The notes under the pieces: generated by a model
Told to the model about the DNA's origin: nothing
The model's input: the letters and a program-made list of their open reading frames with translations, nothing else
Databases searched by the model: none
Assembly (NCBI RefSeq): GCF_023022985.1
Contig: NZ_CP095461.1
Location: 2,542,001 to 2,606,000, forward strand
Source: Arthrobacter gengyunqii
Lineage (GTDB): Bacteria; Actinomycetota; Actinomycetes; Actinomycetales; Micrococcaceae
Length of the DNA stretch: 64,000 nucleotides
Reading direction: 5' to 3'
Part shown: positions 10,589 through 19,327 of the stretch, piece by piece
How positions within the stretch are numbered: position 1 is the first letter of the stretch
Layout: every line of letters begins with the position of its first letter
Made by a program: the position numbers and the translations under genes

Positions 10589-12292
10589 TCAGCCGCAGTA
10601 GGCGCCGGTGGAGGCCGAGTTGACCAGCTTGGTGTACTTACCCAGGACGCCGGTGGTGAACTTGCCCGGCAGGGGCTTCCAGCCAACCTTTCGCGCCTCG
10701 AGCTCCTCGGGGTCCACGAGCAGGTCGAAACTGCGGGCCGCGATGTCCACCCGGATGCGGTCGCCGTCGTTCACGAAGGCGATGGGGCCGCCGTCGACCG
10801 CTTCCGGAGCAACGTGGCCGATGCACAGGCCGGTGGTGCCGCCGGAGAACCGGCCGTCAGTGAGCAGCAGGACATCCTTGCCCAGGCCGGCACCCTTGAT
10901 GGCGCCGGTGATGGCGAGCATTTCGCGCATGCCCGGCCCTCCCTTGGGACCTTCGTAGCGGATGACGACGACGTCGCCGGCGTGGATGTCTCCGTTGTCG
11001 AGGGCATCGAGTGCGCCCTGCTCCCGCTCGAACACGCGGGCGGTGCCCTCGAAGACGTCGGCGTCGAAGCCTGCGCTCTTGACGACGGCACCCTCGGGAG
11101 CCATGGAACCGTGCAGGATGGTGATGCCGCCGGTCTTGTGGATGGGGTTGTCCATGGCACGCAGGACCTTGCCGTCCGGGTCCGGCGGGTTGATGCTCGC
11201 CAGGTTCTCGGCCACGGTCTTGCCGGTGACGGTGAGGCAGTCGCCGTGGATCAGGCCGGCGTCGAGCAGTGCCTTCATGATCACCGGCACGCCGCCGATC
11301 TTGTCGACGTCGTGCATCACGTAGCGGCCAAAGGGCTTCAGGTCGCCCAGGTGCGGAATGCGGTCGCCAATGCGGTTGAAGTCCTCCAGCGTCAGGTCCA
11401 CCTGCGCTTCGCGGGCAATGGCCAGCAGGTGCAGGACAGCGTTGGTGGAGCCGCCGAAGGCCATGGTGACGGCAATGGCGTTCTCGAAGGCCTTCTTGGT
11501 CATGATGTCGCGGGCGGTGATGCCCTTGCGCAGCAGGTTGACCACGGCTTCGCCGGACTTGCGGGCAAATTCGTCGCGGCGGCGGTCTGCCGAGGGCGGG
11601 GCGGCGGAACCGGGAAGGGACATGCCCAGGGCTTCGCCGATGCAGGCCATGGTGTTGGCGGTGTACATGCCGCCGCAGGCACCTTCACCCGGGCAAATGG
11701 CGCGTTCGATCGTGTCCAGGTCCTTGAGGCTCATCTTGCCGGCGGCGCAGGCACCCACGGCTTCGAAAGCATCAATGAGGGTCACTTCCCGCTCGGTGCC
11801 GTCTTCCATTTTGGCGAAGCCGGGCATGATCGAACCGGCGTACAGGAAGACGCTGGAGAGATCCAGCCGTGCGGCAGCCATCAGCATGCCGGGCAGGGAC
11901 TTGTCGCAGCCGGCCAGGAGGATCGATCCGTCCAGCCGCTCGGCCATCATCACGGTTTCCACGGAATCGGCGATGACTTCGCGCGACACCAGGGAGAAGT
12001 GCATGCCTTCGTGGCCCATGGAAATGCCGTCGGACACCGAGATGGTGCCGAACTGCATGGGGAACCCGCCGCCGGCGTGGACGCCTTCCTTGGCGCCCTG
12101 GGCCAGCCGGTTCAGGGACAGGTTGCAGGGGGTGATCTCGTTCCAGGAACTGGCGACGCCGATCTGCGGCTTTGCAAAGTCGTCGTCCCCCATCCCGACG
12201 GCCCGGAACATGCCGCGGGCCGGGGCTGCATGGATCCCGTCGGTGACTACTCGGCTTCGGGGTTTGATGTCAGGGGTATTCTCCACACTCAT
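10589..12292 (-). CDS. ilvD: Dihydroxy-acid dehydratase
   Basis: A 567-residue Fe-S dehydratase that makes the 2-oxo acid precursors of valine, leucine and isoleucine. Cluster-ligand regions are visible as [14 protein letters not shown] and [14 protein letters not shown]. Other conserved parts are [13 protein letters not shown] near the N-terminus and [20 protein letters not shown] near the C-terminus. It is transcribed separately from ilvBNC; the ATG has no Shine-Dalgarno sequence but lies six bases after TAAGAT, suggesting a leaderless message. Confidence 0.96.
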   Translation of the reverse strand: MSVENTPDIKPRSRVVTDGIHAAPARGMFRAVGMGDDDFAKPQIGVASSWNEITPCNLSLNRLAQGAKEGVHAGGGFPMQFGTISVSDGISMGHEGMHFSLVSREVIADSVETVMMAERLDGSILLAGCDKSLPGMLMAAARLDLSSVFLYAGSIMPGFAKMEDGTEREVTLIDAFEAVGACAAGKMSLKDLDTIERAICPGEGACGGMYTANTMACIGEALGMSLPGSAAPPSADRRRDEFARKSGEAVVNLLRKGITARDIMTKKAFENAIAVTMAFGGSTNAVLHLLAIAREAQVDLTLEDFNRIGDRIPHLGDLKPFGRYVMHDVDKIGGVPVIMKALLDAGLIHGDCLTVTGKTVAENLASINPPDPDGKVLRAMDNPIHKTGGITILHGSMAPEGAVVKSAGFDADVFEGTARVFEREQGALDALDNGDIHAGDVVVIRYEGPKGGPGMREMLAITGAIKGAGLGKDVLLLTDGRFSGGTTGLCIGHVAPEAVDGGPIAFVNDGDRIRVDIAARSFDLLVDPEELEARKVGWKPLPGKFTTGVLGKYTKLVNSASTGAYCG

Positions 12293-12298
12293 GTTCCG

Positions 12299-12304
12299 AT
12301 CTTA
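12299..12304 (-). promoter_or_regulatory. Candidate -10 box of ilvD (leaderless)
   Basis: TAAGAT on the minus strand is followed by exactly six bases and the ilvD ATG, so transcription would begin at the start codon. No convincing -35 is present. Confidence 0.5.
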
Positions 12305-12439
12305 GGACTTTCCATTGCCGCCCCGGGGCATGTGACGGAGGCGCGTCCCGCTTGTTACGGCGGGTGAAGGTTGCGTGACAAGTAGATGTCCAAACGTGTG
12401 TTGCCGTGCGGGGCTTCCATTGTGCGGGGCGGTTGTTCA

Positions 12440-12445
12440 TAGACT
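12440..12445 (+). promoter_or_regulatory. Candidate -10 box for the 12452 gene (leaderless)
   Basis: TAGACT is followed by six bases and the ATG of the 148-residue gene, the same geometry as at ilvD. Confidence 0.5.
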
Positions 12446-12451
12446 GGGCCA

Positions 12452-12898
12452 ATGACTTCGGCACCAGAGTTCCGTGACCAGCCCTCCAGCGATGACATCA
12501 AGGCTGTGCTCCGTCATGTGTTCGAATCGCAGATCCCCAACTACGGCGACTACAACCTGGTCTGCGCCGGACCCGGCGGAGACGGTGCTGAAACCTACTA
12601 TGTGGTGGGCTACCGGTGGCGCCCCGCTGAACTGGTGTTCGCTCCGTTCGACCCCATGACGCTTGCCGGCCTCGAGGCCCCCACCGCGGTCAATTCGACC
12701 AACCTCTCCCACACGGAAGAGGTGCGTTCAGGAGACTACGAAGTGGGAACGAACACCGGACGCCTTTTCCGGTTCCGGGTGCTGGCCACTGCTCCGCTTC
12801 CGGAAATCGGCGACGGCGGGGACCTCCGGATTATCGAGCAGGCCGGAGACCTTGAGGACTACAGCGCCTTCCTGGACCATTTCCTGACGCTGGCCTGA
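12452..12898 (+). CDS. Conserved-looking hypothetical protein
   Basis: A 148-residue acidic, soluble protein with no signal peptide or membrane segment. It starts MTSAPEFRDQPSSDDIKA and contains an aromatic-rich stretch NYGDYNLVCAGP and GYRWRPAELVFAPFDP. I do not recognise a domain. Codon use matches the neighbours, and a -10 box stands six bases before the ATG, so it is probably a real single-gene unit. It converges on the 2-hydroxyacid dehydrogenase gene 13 bases downstream. Confidence 0.7.
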   Translation: MTSAPEFRDQPSSDDIKAVLRHVFESQIPNYGDYNLVCAGPGGDGAETYYVVGYRWRPAELVFAPFDPMTLAGLEAPTAVNSTNLSHTEEVRSGDYEVGTNTGRLFRFRVLATAPLPEIGDGGDLRIIEQAGDLEDYSAFLDHFLTLA

Positions 12899-12911
12899 AT
12901 CCTGTACTGAT

Positions 12912-13868
12912 TCAGGCCCAGGGCCCGCGTATCACCAGGTTCATCGGCTCCTCACCGCGGGCCAGCCTGCCGACCTGCTCTTTGAGCAGCTTTTGGATCC
13001 GCGGCACAAAGGCCTCCGTGTTTCCCCCGACATGCGGGGTGATGATCGCATTGGGTGCCTTCCACAGCGGATGGTCCGCCGGCAGCGGCTCCGGATCCAC
13101 GACGTCGAGGGCTGCCGACAGCCTGCCGGAGCACACCTCCGCCGTGAGCGCCTCAGTATCGACGACGGCGCCGCGTGCCACGTTCACCACCAGCGCGCCG
13201 TCCGGCAGCGCCGACAGGACCTCGTGGCCGATGAGGTGCCGCGTCTGCTCGTTCAGCGGTGTGATGACCACCAGGACATCGGCTGTTGCAGCGAGCCCGG
13301 CCAGCTCCTCAGGTCCGTGCACCGTCCCGTACTCGTCGGTCCGGGCCCGGCTCCCCACACGGGTCAGGTCAACTTCGAACGGCTCAAGACGGCGTGCGAT
13401 GGCCGCTCCGATGCCGCCCACGCCCACCATCAGCACCCTTCGGTCCGCCAGTCCGCGGTAACGCCGGCTGCCCCAGGTGCCGCTCTGCGCATTGCGCACT
13501 GCATCATCCACTCCGCGCAGGCTGGCCAACATCAGGGTCAGCGCGAGCTCCGCGGTTCCGGCCGCATGAACCCCGGCAGCGGTGGCCACGGCAACGCCGG
13601 TGCCGGCCAGCTCGGGCAGACCGTCGTAGCCGGTGGTCTGGGCCTGGATCATTTTGAGGCGGGGGACCCGATCCAGGGCTTCCTGCCAGTCGTTGCCCGC
13701 AGCGTACGGCAGGACGACGGCGTCAATCTCGGCGTAGTCCAGATCCCGGGGCTCCCCCACCAGATCCCAGATGCCGGCGCGGAAGCCGTCCGGAAAAGGT
13801 TTCAATGCCTCGAGGAGATCTTCGCTGGGGACAGTCATGGTCAGGACGGGGCATAATTGGTCGTTCAT
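12912..13868 (-). CDS. D-2-hydroxyacid dehydrogenase family protein
   Basis: A 318-residue NAD(P)-dependent oxidoreductase of the D-isomer 2-hydroxyacid dehydrogenase family. The nucleotide-binding motif is VLMVGVGGIGAAIARRL; the catalytic triad is the Arg in VNVARGAVVD, the Glu in DVVDPEPLP and the His in ITPHVGGNT. It lacks the C-terminal ACT domain of SerA. The frame is open far upstream to 14483, but family alignment begins at the ATG at 13868 (MNDQLCPVLTM), so I placed the start there. Substrate (glyoxylate, hydroxypyruvate or other) cannot be decided. Confidence 0.88.
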   Translation of the reverse strand: MNDQLCPVLTMTVPSEDLLEALKPFPDGFRAGIWDLVGEPRDLDYAEIDAVVLPYAAGNDWQEALDRVPRLKMIQAQTTGYDGLPELAGTGVAVATAAGVHAAGTAELALTLMLASLRGVDDAVRNAQSGTWGSRRYRGLADRRVLMVGVGGIGAAIARRLEPFEVDLTRVGSRARTDEYGTVHGPEELAGLAATADVLVVITPLNEQTRHLIGHEVLSALPDGALVVNVARGAVVDTEALTAEVCSGRLSAALDVVDPEPLPADHPLWKAPNAIITPHVGGNTEAFVPRIQKLLKEQVGRLARGEEPMNLVIRGPWA

Positions 13869-14013
13869 GCCTGACAGCCTAGCGCCGGAGTCCCGTTCAC
13901 CGGCGGCCTCTGGACACCTCTGCGGCACCGCCGTAACGTCGAAGACCGGGCCAGTGCGTAGTGCTGCGGGCCAGGGCCATGCCGGCCGCGGCATCGGTGG
14001 AAGGGTGGTTGGC

Positions 14014-14490
14014 ATGAAGCGTTTACCCCGGCTTGTTTCAGCGGCTGTTGCCGCTGCTGCGGGACTGAGCGCCGGCGCCGCTTTTGCCGTGCTGCGGCGG
14101 CTTCTGGATAACCCGATGGTGGGCCTGGCGGCAGGAACGACCCCCGCAACCACCCCAGCCGGCACCCCTGTGAGAATCAGTTCCGGGAACGCGGCCACAG
14201 GCGCCCTCCCGGTGCTTCGCGCCGGTCCGGATGCCACACCTGCCAGCGCCCTTCCGGGCTGGCGGCAGAGCCTGCCTGTCACTCCGGTGCCCCGGGACAC
14301 TGTTTCGGCCACTGCTGCGCAGGAACAGGGAAACCCGGATGAGCGGACTTTCAACACCCCGGGGCTTCCATCCCGAACATGGATGGTCACCAACGGGTCT
14401 GACTGGGACGGCAGCCCGCTGGAACTGGTGGTTCCGCCAGGCCGCGGCGGAAGCCACCGGATGCCGGAAGAAGGTACCTCCAACCCCTGA
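14014..14490 (+). CDS. Hypothetical membrane-anchored or secreted protein
   Basis: A 158-residue protein starting MKRLPRLVSAAVAAAAG, with one N-terminal hydrophobic segment (residues 7-27) that is a signal peptide or anchor. The rest is low in complexity and rich in Ala, Pro, Thr and Gly. GGAAGG stands about nine bases before the ATG. No family is recognised. The frame is open to 13771, but the upstream part overlaps the divergent dehydrogenase gene and looks non-coding. Confidence 0.5.
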   Translation: MKRLPRLVSAAVAAAAGLSAGAAFAVLRRLLDNPMVGLAAGTTPATTPAGTPVRISSGNAATGALPVLRAGPDATPASALPGWRQSLPVTPVPRDTVSATAAQEQGNPDERTFNTPGLPSRTWMVTNGSDWDGSPLELVVPPGRGGSHRMPEEGTSNP

Positions 14491-14593
14491 ATTCCCGGCG
14501 GATTTTTCTTTTTCCAAGAAGTACTGGTAATGTTTCATGTCGTTGCGGAGAGCAAATCGAGCAGAAATGCGCGGCTGATACTTCAAGACAAAG

Positions 14594-14666
14594 GCACCTC
14601 TAGCTCAATTGGCAGAGCATCTGACTCTTAATCAGAGGGTTCCGGGTTCAAGTCCCGGGGGGTGCA
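14594..14666 (+). tRNA. tRNA-Lys (anticodon CTT), first copy
   Basis: A complete 73-base cloverleaf: acceptor GCACCTC pairs with GGGGTGC (one G-T), the anticodon loop is CTCTTAA, the T-loop is TTCAAGT and the discriminator is A. CCA is not encoded (CAA follows). The mature sequence is identical to the copy at 28221. Confidence 0.97.
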
Positions 14667-14674
14667 CAATACAG

Positions 14675-14719
14675 ACCCCGTCTGGCCAGGAAGAAATTCT
14701 TGACCAGGCGGGGTTTTTT
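14675..14719 (+). terminator. Terminator of tRNA-Lys copy 1
   Basis: An 11-bp stem (14675-14685 with 14704-14714, one wobble) is followed by a run of six T residues. Confidence 0.75.
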
Positions 14720-15202
14720 GTTTGGCTTCTTTGGGTTCGGCGGGCCTCGGGCACTTGGGATGAGCCTTGCTTGCGGTGGACCGTTAAAGGGCATTGGCCA
14801 TCGAGAGAGGGGCCTTAGCCTCCCGTTTGGCCCCATTACCTGCACTATGCATGGCTTGGGCGGACCGTTTTCAACGCACCATTCTCAGTTGGAACCGAAT
14901 GCGATTGGCATCCGCACGGGGATGGTCCCCGTGCCACGGATGGATCCGCGCGAAGGGTGAAACAAAAAGTTCCCCTCGTTGTTACGTGCCCGCAATGCCT
15001 GAGTCCAGAAACCGAAACGTGGCGGTCCCAGACTGGAACCACCGCGAGGTAGTTGGGGAAGCCACCTTGACTCCCCCGCGGTACCCGTCCGCACAGCGGT
15101 AAAGATTCCAGGTTCCACGCAGCTCCTGAAACAGGGTTGGGGCTCCTCCGAAGCAGGAGGCGCCCCTTGCGCACCACGACCCCGAGAAGATCAGGAGCCG
15201 AC
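14720..15202 (+). promoter_or_regulatory. Long non-coding leader of the catabolic operon
   Basis: No convincing gene lies in these 480 bases. Several inverted repeats occur near the 3' end, including an 11-bp near-perfect hairpin (15139-15149 with 15156-15166). The Shine-Dalgarno region of the first gene (TCAGGAGC, 15191-15198) can pair with GCTCCTGA at 15122-15129 or with GGCTCCT at 15141-15147, so alternative folds could hide or expose it. I cannot match the leader to a known riboswitch class. Confidence 0.4.
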
Positions 15203-16717
15203 GTGCCCTTTACCGTTGCATCGATTGATCCCGAAAAGACCAGGGCAGCCCGATTCCTTGCCGGTGACCCGAAACAGTTGTTGATCGACGGCCGCTGGGT
15301 TTCAGCTGCAGCCGGCGCAACTTTCGGCACCAGCGACCCTGCCAGCGGCCGCGGTTTAGCGCTGGTTGCCCGGGCCGGGCGGGAGGACGTCGACGCCGCA
15401 GTCACCGCTGCCCGACGCGCGCTCAATCACGGGCCCTGGGCAGGCATCACGCCCGCGGAGAAGGGCAGGCTGCTCTGGCGCATCGCTGATGCCATCGAGG
15501 ACCATGCCGATGAACTCGCCGAGTTGGAAACTCTGGACCAGGGCAAGGTGTACGCCACCGCCCGCTTCGGCGAAATCCCGGCCGCCGCCGCCCAGTTCCG
15601 TTATTACTCCGGGATGGCCAACCAGTTGCACGGCACCACGATCCCCACCTCCATCACCCGGCAGGGCCCGGCGAAGCGGATTTTCGCCTACACCACTCGG
15701 GAGCCCGTCGGCGTCGTGGCTGCGATCGTTCCGTGGAACTCTCCGCTGCTGATGGCAGCCATGAAGCTCGCACCCGCTCTCGCGGCCGGTTGCACAGTCA
15801 TCCTCAAACCCGCTGAGAACACCCCTCTGACCGCCCTGCGGTTGGGCGAACTGCTCGTCGGGGTCGGCGTTCCGGCCGGCGTAGTGAACATCCTCACCGG
15901 GTACGGGACAGAGGTCGGATCCGCCCTATCCACCCACCGCGACGTCGACAAGATCGCCTTCACCGGATCCACCGCTGTCGGCAAGCAGCTGATCTCTGAT
16001 GCGCGCGGCAACCTTAAACGCCTCACCCTGGAACTCGGAGGCAAGTCGCCGGCAATTATCCTGCCGGACGCCAACCTGGAGATCGCCGTTCCCGGAGTCG
16101 CCAGCGGAATCTTTGACAACGGCGGCCAGGTTTGCGTGGCCGGCTCCCGCATCTACGCCCATCGCGATATCTACCAGGAGGTCGTGGAAGGCCTGGCCGA
16201 CCGCGCCGCAGCCCTCACCCTCGGACACGGATTGGATCCAGACTCCGACATGGGTCCGATGGTCAGCCGGGGGCAGGCGGAACGGGTCCACTCATTCATC
16301 ACCCAGGGCCGGTCCGACGGTGTGGAAGTCATAACCGGCGGAGCCATCGAAGGATGCCAGGGCACCTTCTACCGACCCACAGTGCTGACCGGCGCCGACC
16401 CCGGCTCCCGGCTCATGCGTGAGGAAATTTTCGGCCCGGTGGCCGTGGTGACACCCTACGACAGCCTCGACGAAGTCCTCGCCTGGGCCAATGACTCAGA
16501 GTACGGGCTGGCCGCCAGCCTCTGGACCGAATCCCTTTCCAACGCGCATCGCCTCGCCGCCGATTTGAACGCCGGCACCGTATGGATCAACTGCCACTCG
16601 TACTTCTCTCCCGAGCTACCCAAGGGCGGCCACAAGGAATCCGGATGGGGATACGAAAACGGCGCACCCGGTCTGGAGAACTACCTCGAATCAAAGACTG
16701 TCTGCGCCGTTATCTGA
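15203..16717 (+). CDS. Aldehyde dehydrogenase (NAD(P)+)
   Basis: A 504-residue member of the aldehyde dehydrogenase superfamily oxidising an aldehyde to the acid. It shows the coenzyme motif VPWNSPLLMAAMKLAPALAA, the FTGSTAVGK turn, the general-base Glu in LELGGKSP, the catalytic Cys in NGGQVCVAGSR and the EEIFGPVAVV region. The frame opens at 15137, but the GTG at 15203 has AGGAG five bases upstream and is taken as the start. First gene of a one-directional operon ending at 28037. With the GMC oxidase encoded downstream it probably oxidises an alcohol side chain in two steps; substrate unknown. Confidence 0.93.
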   Translation: MPFTVASIDPEKTRAARFLAGDPKQLLIDGRWVSAAAGATFGTSDPASGRGLALVARAGREDVDAAVTAARRALNHGPWAGITPAEKGRLLWRIADAIEDHADELAELETLDQGKVYATARFGEIPAAAAQFRYYSGMANQLHGTTIPTSITRQGPAKRIFAYTTREPVGVVAAIVPWNSPLLMAAMKLAPALAAGCTVILKPAENTPLTALRLGELLVGVGVPAGVVNILTGYGTEVGSALSTHRDVDKIAFTGSTAVGKQLISDARGNLKRLTLELGGKSPAIILPDANLEIAVPGVASGIFDNGGQVCVAGSRIYAHRDIYQEVVEGLADRAAALTLGHGLDPDSDMGPMVSRGQAERVHSFITQGRSDGVEVITGGAIEGCQGTFYRPTVLTGADPGSRLMREEIFGPVAVVTPYDSLDEVLAWANDSEYGLAASLWTESLSNAHRLAADLNAGTVWINCHSYFSPELPKGGHKESGWGYENGAPGLENYLESKTVCAVI

Positions 16718-16774
16718 CTCCGCAGCCCGCCGGTCCGGACGCTCCCCCCGGATCACACCCACGTCAGGAATGCC

Positions 16775-18214
16775 ATGAAACAGATTTCCCTGGGCGTCTT
16801 TGAGATGCTCAACCCAAACAACGGACTCCCCACCCTCTCCCATCCGCAGAACAGAACCGCGACCTGGGACAACGTCGACTACTGGACCTCACTGGCCACA
16901 ACGCTCGACGACGCCGGCTTCGACTTCCTGTTTTTCGCTGACACCTACGGCTATCCGACGATCGAGGGCGCCCTGCCCGACGCCGTCGTCCGGCACGGCA
17001 TCCAGTTCCCCGGCTTGGACCCGATGCTGATGATCTCCGCGTTGGCCCGCGCCACCCGCCGCCTCGGCTTCGTGGTGACCAGCCCCACCACCGTGGAGCG
17101 CCCCTATGCCACGGCCCGCCGCTTCGCGTCGCTGGACCAGTACACGGCCGGGCGCATCGGGTGGAACATCGTGACGGGAAGTTCGCAGGCGACCACCGAT
17201 GCCCTCTTCGGCACCGGAACCGAACAGAGCCACGATTCGCGGTATGACGTCGCTGACGAGTTTGTGGACCTCTGCCTGAATCTCTGGGAAGGCGGCTGGG
17301 ACGACGACGCCGTCGAGCGCACCTCCGCCGCCTACGCCAACCCGGCGAAGGTTCGTCCCACGGTCCACGCCGGCACCCACTTCGCAGCCTCCGGTACCTT
17401 CGCTGTGGCCCCGACCCCGCAGCGCACCCCTGTGCTCTTCCAGGCCGGAACCTCCGCCCGCGGCCGTGCCTTCGCTGCACGCAACGCCGAATGCGTGTTC
17501 ATTCAGGGACAGTCCATCGCCCAGGCGGCAAAGGTCGTTGCGGAGATCCGCGCCGAAGCCGTCAGCGCCGGCCGGGATCCCGCCGCCATCAAGATCATCT
17601 CGGGAGCCACGGTCACCGTGGCCGGCACCGCTGAGGAAGCCGCGGAGCGCCGCGCCGAGCTTGAAGCGCAGTACTCGCTGGAGGACGCGGCGGTGATGTT
17701 CGCCGGCTTCACGGGGGTCAACTTGGTGGGCGTCGACCCTGCCCTGCCCCTGACCGAGATCGGCGGGCTCTCCTCCAACCAGGGCCAAACGCTGCTTGAC
17801 CGCTATGTTCGGGACGGCGCGCCGGTCCCTACCGTGGGTGAGATCCTTGGCCGCTTCCGGCTGACGGCGCTGCGCGGCTTCCAGATCACCGGCGGCCCGG
17901 AACAGGTCGCCGACGAACTCGAAGCGATCATCGCCGGGACCGGGCTGGACGGTTTCATGCTGGAACCGACGTTCGGCGGCCCCGAGGCATTCACGGACTT
18001 CATCGCCCTGGTCCTGCCGCTGCTGCGGAATCGCGGCCTCTATCCGCCGTTGCCGGTGGGCGGCACAGATGGGGAGGCGACGACGGCACCCACCTTGCGC
18101 GAACGCCTCACCGGCGGTGCCGCACGCCTGCCGCAGACCCATCCGGGCAGCCGCTTCCGGGGCGGTCCGCTTGCCTCCACCTCCCAGTCCCCTTCCCCCG
18201 CGCGAGAGGCATAG
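16775..18214 (+). CDS. FMN-dependent monooxygenase, NtaA/SnaA/DszA family
   Basis: A 479-residue bacterial-luciferase-fold protein. ARRFASLDQYTAGRIGWNIV with a following TGSS is the hallmark of the nitrilotriacetate/DszA/SnaA subgroup, which uses reduced FMN from a separate reductase. Members cleave C-N or C-S bonds, or riboflavin in the RcaE case. No flavin reductase gene is visible in the operon, so reduced flavin must come from elsewhere. The last 45 residues (after NRGLYPPLP) are an Ala/Thr/Pro-rich tail absent from typical members of about 430 residues. AGGAA precedes the ATG by four bases. Confidence 0.88.
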   Translation: MKQISLGVFEMLNPNNGLPTLSHPQNRTATWDNVDYWTSLATTLDDAGFDFLFFADTYGYPTIEGALPDAVVRHGIQFPGLDPMLMISALARATRRLGFVVTSPTTVERPYATARRFASLDQYTAGRIGWNIVTGSSQATTDALFGTGTEQSHDSRYDVADEFVDLCLNLWEGGWDDDAVERTSAAYANPAKVRPTVHAGTHFAASGTFAVAPTPQRTPVLFQAGTSARGRAFAARNAECVFIQGQSIAQAAKVVAEIRAEAVSAGRDPAAIKIISGATVTVAGTAEEAAERRAELEAQYSLEDAAVMFAGFTGVNLVGVDPALPLTEIGGLSSNQGQTLLDRYVRDGAPVPTVGEILGRFRLTALRGFQITGGPEQVADELEAIIAGTGLDGFMLEPTFGGPEAFTDFIALVLPLLRNRGLYPPLPVGGTDGEATTAPTLRERLTGGAARLPQTHPGSRFRGGPLASTSQSPSPAREA

Positions 18215-18218
18215 TGCC

Positions 18219-18719
18219 ATGAATAAAGAATCCGTCGACGCCGTCATCAGCGGCCTTAAGAAGGCCGGCGTCAGCGTGGTCTGCTATCTGCCGGACTCCC
18301 TGCTCAAAGAGCTCTATCCAGCGTTGGACGCGGACCCGGATATTCGCACCATTCCGGTCACCAACGAGGGTGAGGGTGCCGCAATCTGCGGCGGAGTGTT
18401 CCTTTCCGGCCGGAAGGCCGCGCTGATCATGGAGAACTCCGGGCTGCGTGCGTCAGTCGAGCATCTGGCCCGATTGGGCCTGGGCTCCGGCATCCCGGTA
18501 ATCATGCTCATGAGCCACCGGGGCGATCTGGGCGAGAACAACTGGTGGGCCATTCCGCACGGCATCACCATGGAACCCATCCTCGATGCACTGCGCATCC
18601 CGTACCGGATTGTCAAGGACGCCGGGGAGATCGGGCAGGCCATTTCCGACTCCTATGCCTGGTCCCATACCGCCTACCACCACTCCGCCGTCGTCCTGTC
18701 AGGAGGCATCGTCCGATGA
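18219..18719 (+). CDS. ThDP-dependent decarboxylase, alpha subunit (sulfopyruvate decarboxylase-like)
   Basis: A 166-residue protein equal to the N-terminal (pyrimidine-binding) domain of ThDP enzymes, as in ComD, the alpha subunit of sulfopyruvate decarboxylase. It starts MNKESVDAVISGLKKAGV; the conserved Glu that activates ThDP is in VTNEGEGAAICGGVFLSG. LMSHRGDLGENNWWAIPHG is a family-like segment. GAGAGG precedes the ATG, which lies five bases after the monooxygenase stop. Its TGA overlaps the ATG of the beta subunit, so the two are translated as a pair. Methanogens use such a pair for coenzyme M; here a catabolic role on a 2-oxo or 3-oxo acid is inferred. Confidence 0.82.
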   Translation: MNKESVDAVISGLKKAGVSVVCYLPDSLLKELYPALDADPDIRTIPVTNEGEGAAICGGVFLSGRKAALIMENSGLRASVEHLARLGLGSGIPVIMLMSHRGDLGENNWWAIPHGITMEPILDALRIPYRIVKDAGEIGQAISDSYAWSHTAYHHSAVVLSGGIVR

Positions 18720-19327
18720 TGAAGCGCTACGAATGTATGGAACGCCTAGGCTCCCGCCTAGCCGATGAACTGGTGGTCCTCTCCCTCGGCGGAGCCGTGG
18801 ACGAGTGGTTCAACGCTGCACCCCACATGCGGGAAGCCTCGCTTTTCCAGCAGCAGCTTGGCTGTGTCACGGGAGAAGCCTTCGGCCTGTCCGTGGGCCT
18901 CCCGCACCGACGCATAGTGTCCCTGGACACCGACGGCGGCCTGCTCTTCAATCTGGGTATCCTCGCCACACTCGGCAATGAGCAGCCGGAGAACCTCTTC
19001 GTCGTCGTCTGGGACAACGAGTGCTACCAGTCGATCGGCGGCCCGCGCACCCACACTGCCGCCGGCCGCGTGAACCTAGCCGAGATCGCCCGAGGCTGCG
19101 GAGTGGAGAACGCCTTTGTGGCGGACAACTACGACGACTTTGAAACCCACTGCGAGCGCGGCCTGGCGGCGAAGGAACCGTATGTCGTCATCGCGAAAAC
19201 CGACGGCGTCCTGGAGCCGGGGATCAAGCGCAAGCACTCGGACGGCCGGGAAGACAAGTACATCTTTGTCCGCCACGTCGAAAAGACCGAGGGCATCACC
19301 ATCATGGGGCCAAGTGAACACAACTAA
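18716..19327 (+). CDS. ThDP-dependent decarboxylase, beta subunit (sulfopyruvate decarboxylase-like)
   Basis: A 203-residue protein equal to the pyrophosphate-binding domain of ThDP enzymes (ComE-like). The cofactor motif is visible as SLDTDGGLLFNLG followed by VVWDNECYQSIGG, the split GDG-to-N pattern that binds Mg-ThDP; the first position is DTDG rather than the usual GDG. AGGAGG lies nine bases before ATG 18716, and a second ATG follows directly at 18719. Overlaps the alpha subunit by four bases and the GMC oxidase gene by 14 bases. Confidence 0.82.
   Translation: MMKRYECMERLGSRLADELVVLSLGGAVDEWFNAAPHMREASLFQQQLGCVTGEAFGLSVGLPHRRIVSLDTDGGLLFNLGILATLGNEQPENLFVVVWDNECYQSIGGPRTHTAAGRVNLAEIARGCGVENAFVADNYDDFETHCERGLAAKEPYVVIAKTDGVLEPGIKRKHSDGREDKYIFVRHVEKTEGITIMGPSEHN

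Noticed and set aside
14885..15118. 77-codon minus-strand ORF in the operon leader
   Set aside because: No ribosome-binding site and no family motif; overlaps a likely structured leader on the other strand.
14960..15130. Resemblance to a cobalamin riboswitch core (GGGGAA, CCGC, GCACAG stretches)
   Set aside because: The conserved B12 box and the overall order of elements are not there, and the operon has no cobalamin genes; kept only as an unknown leader.
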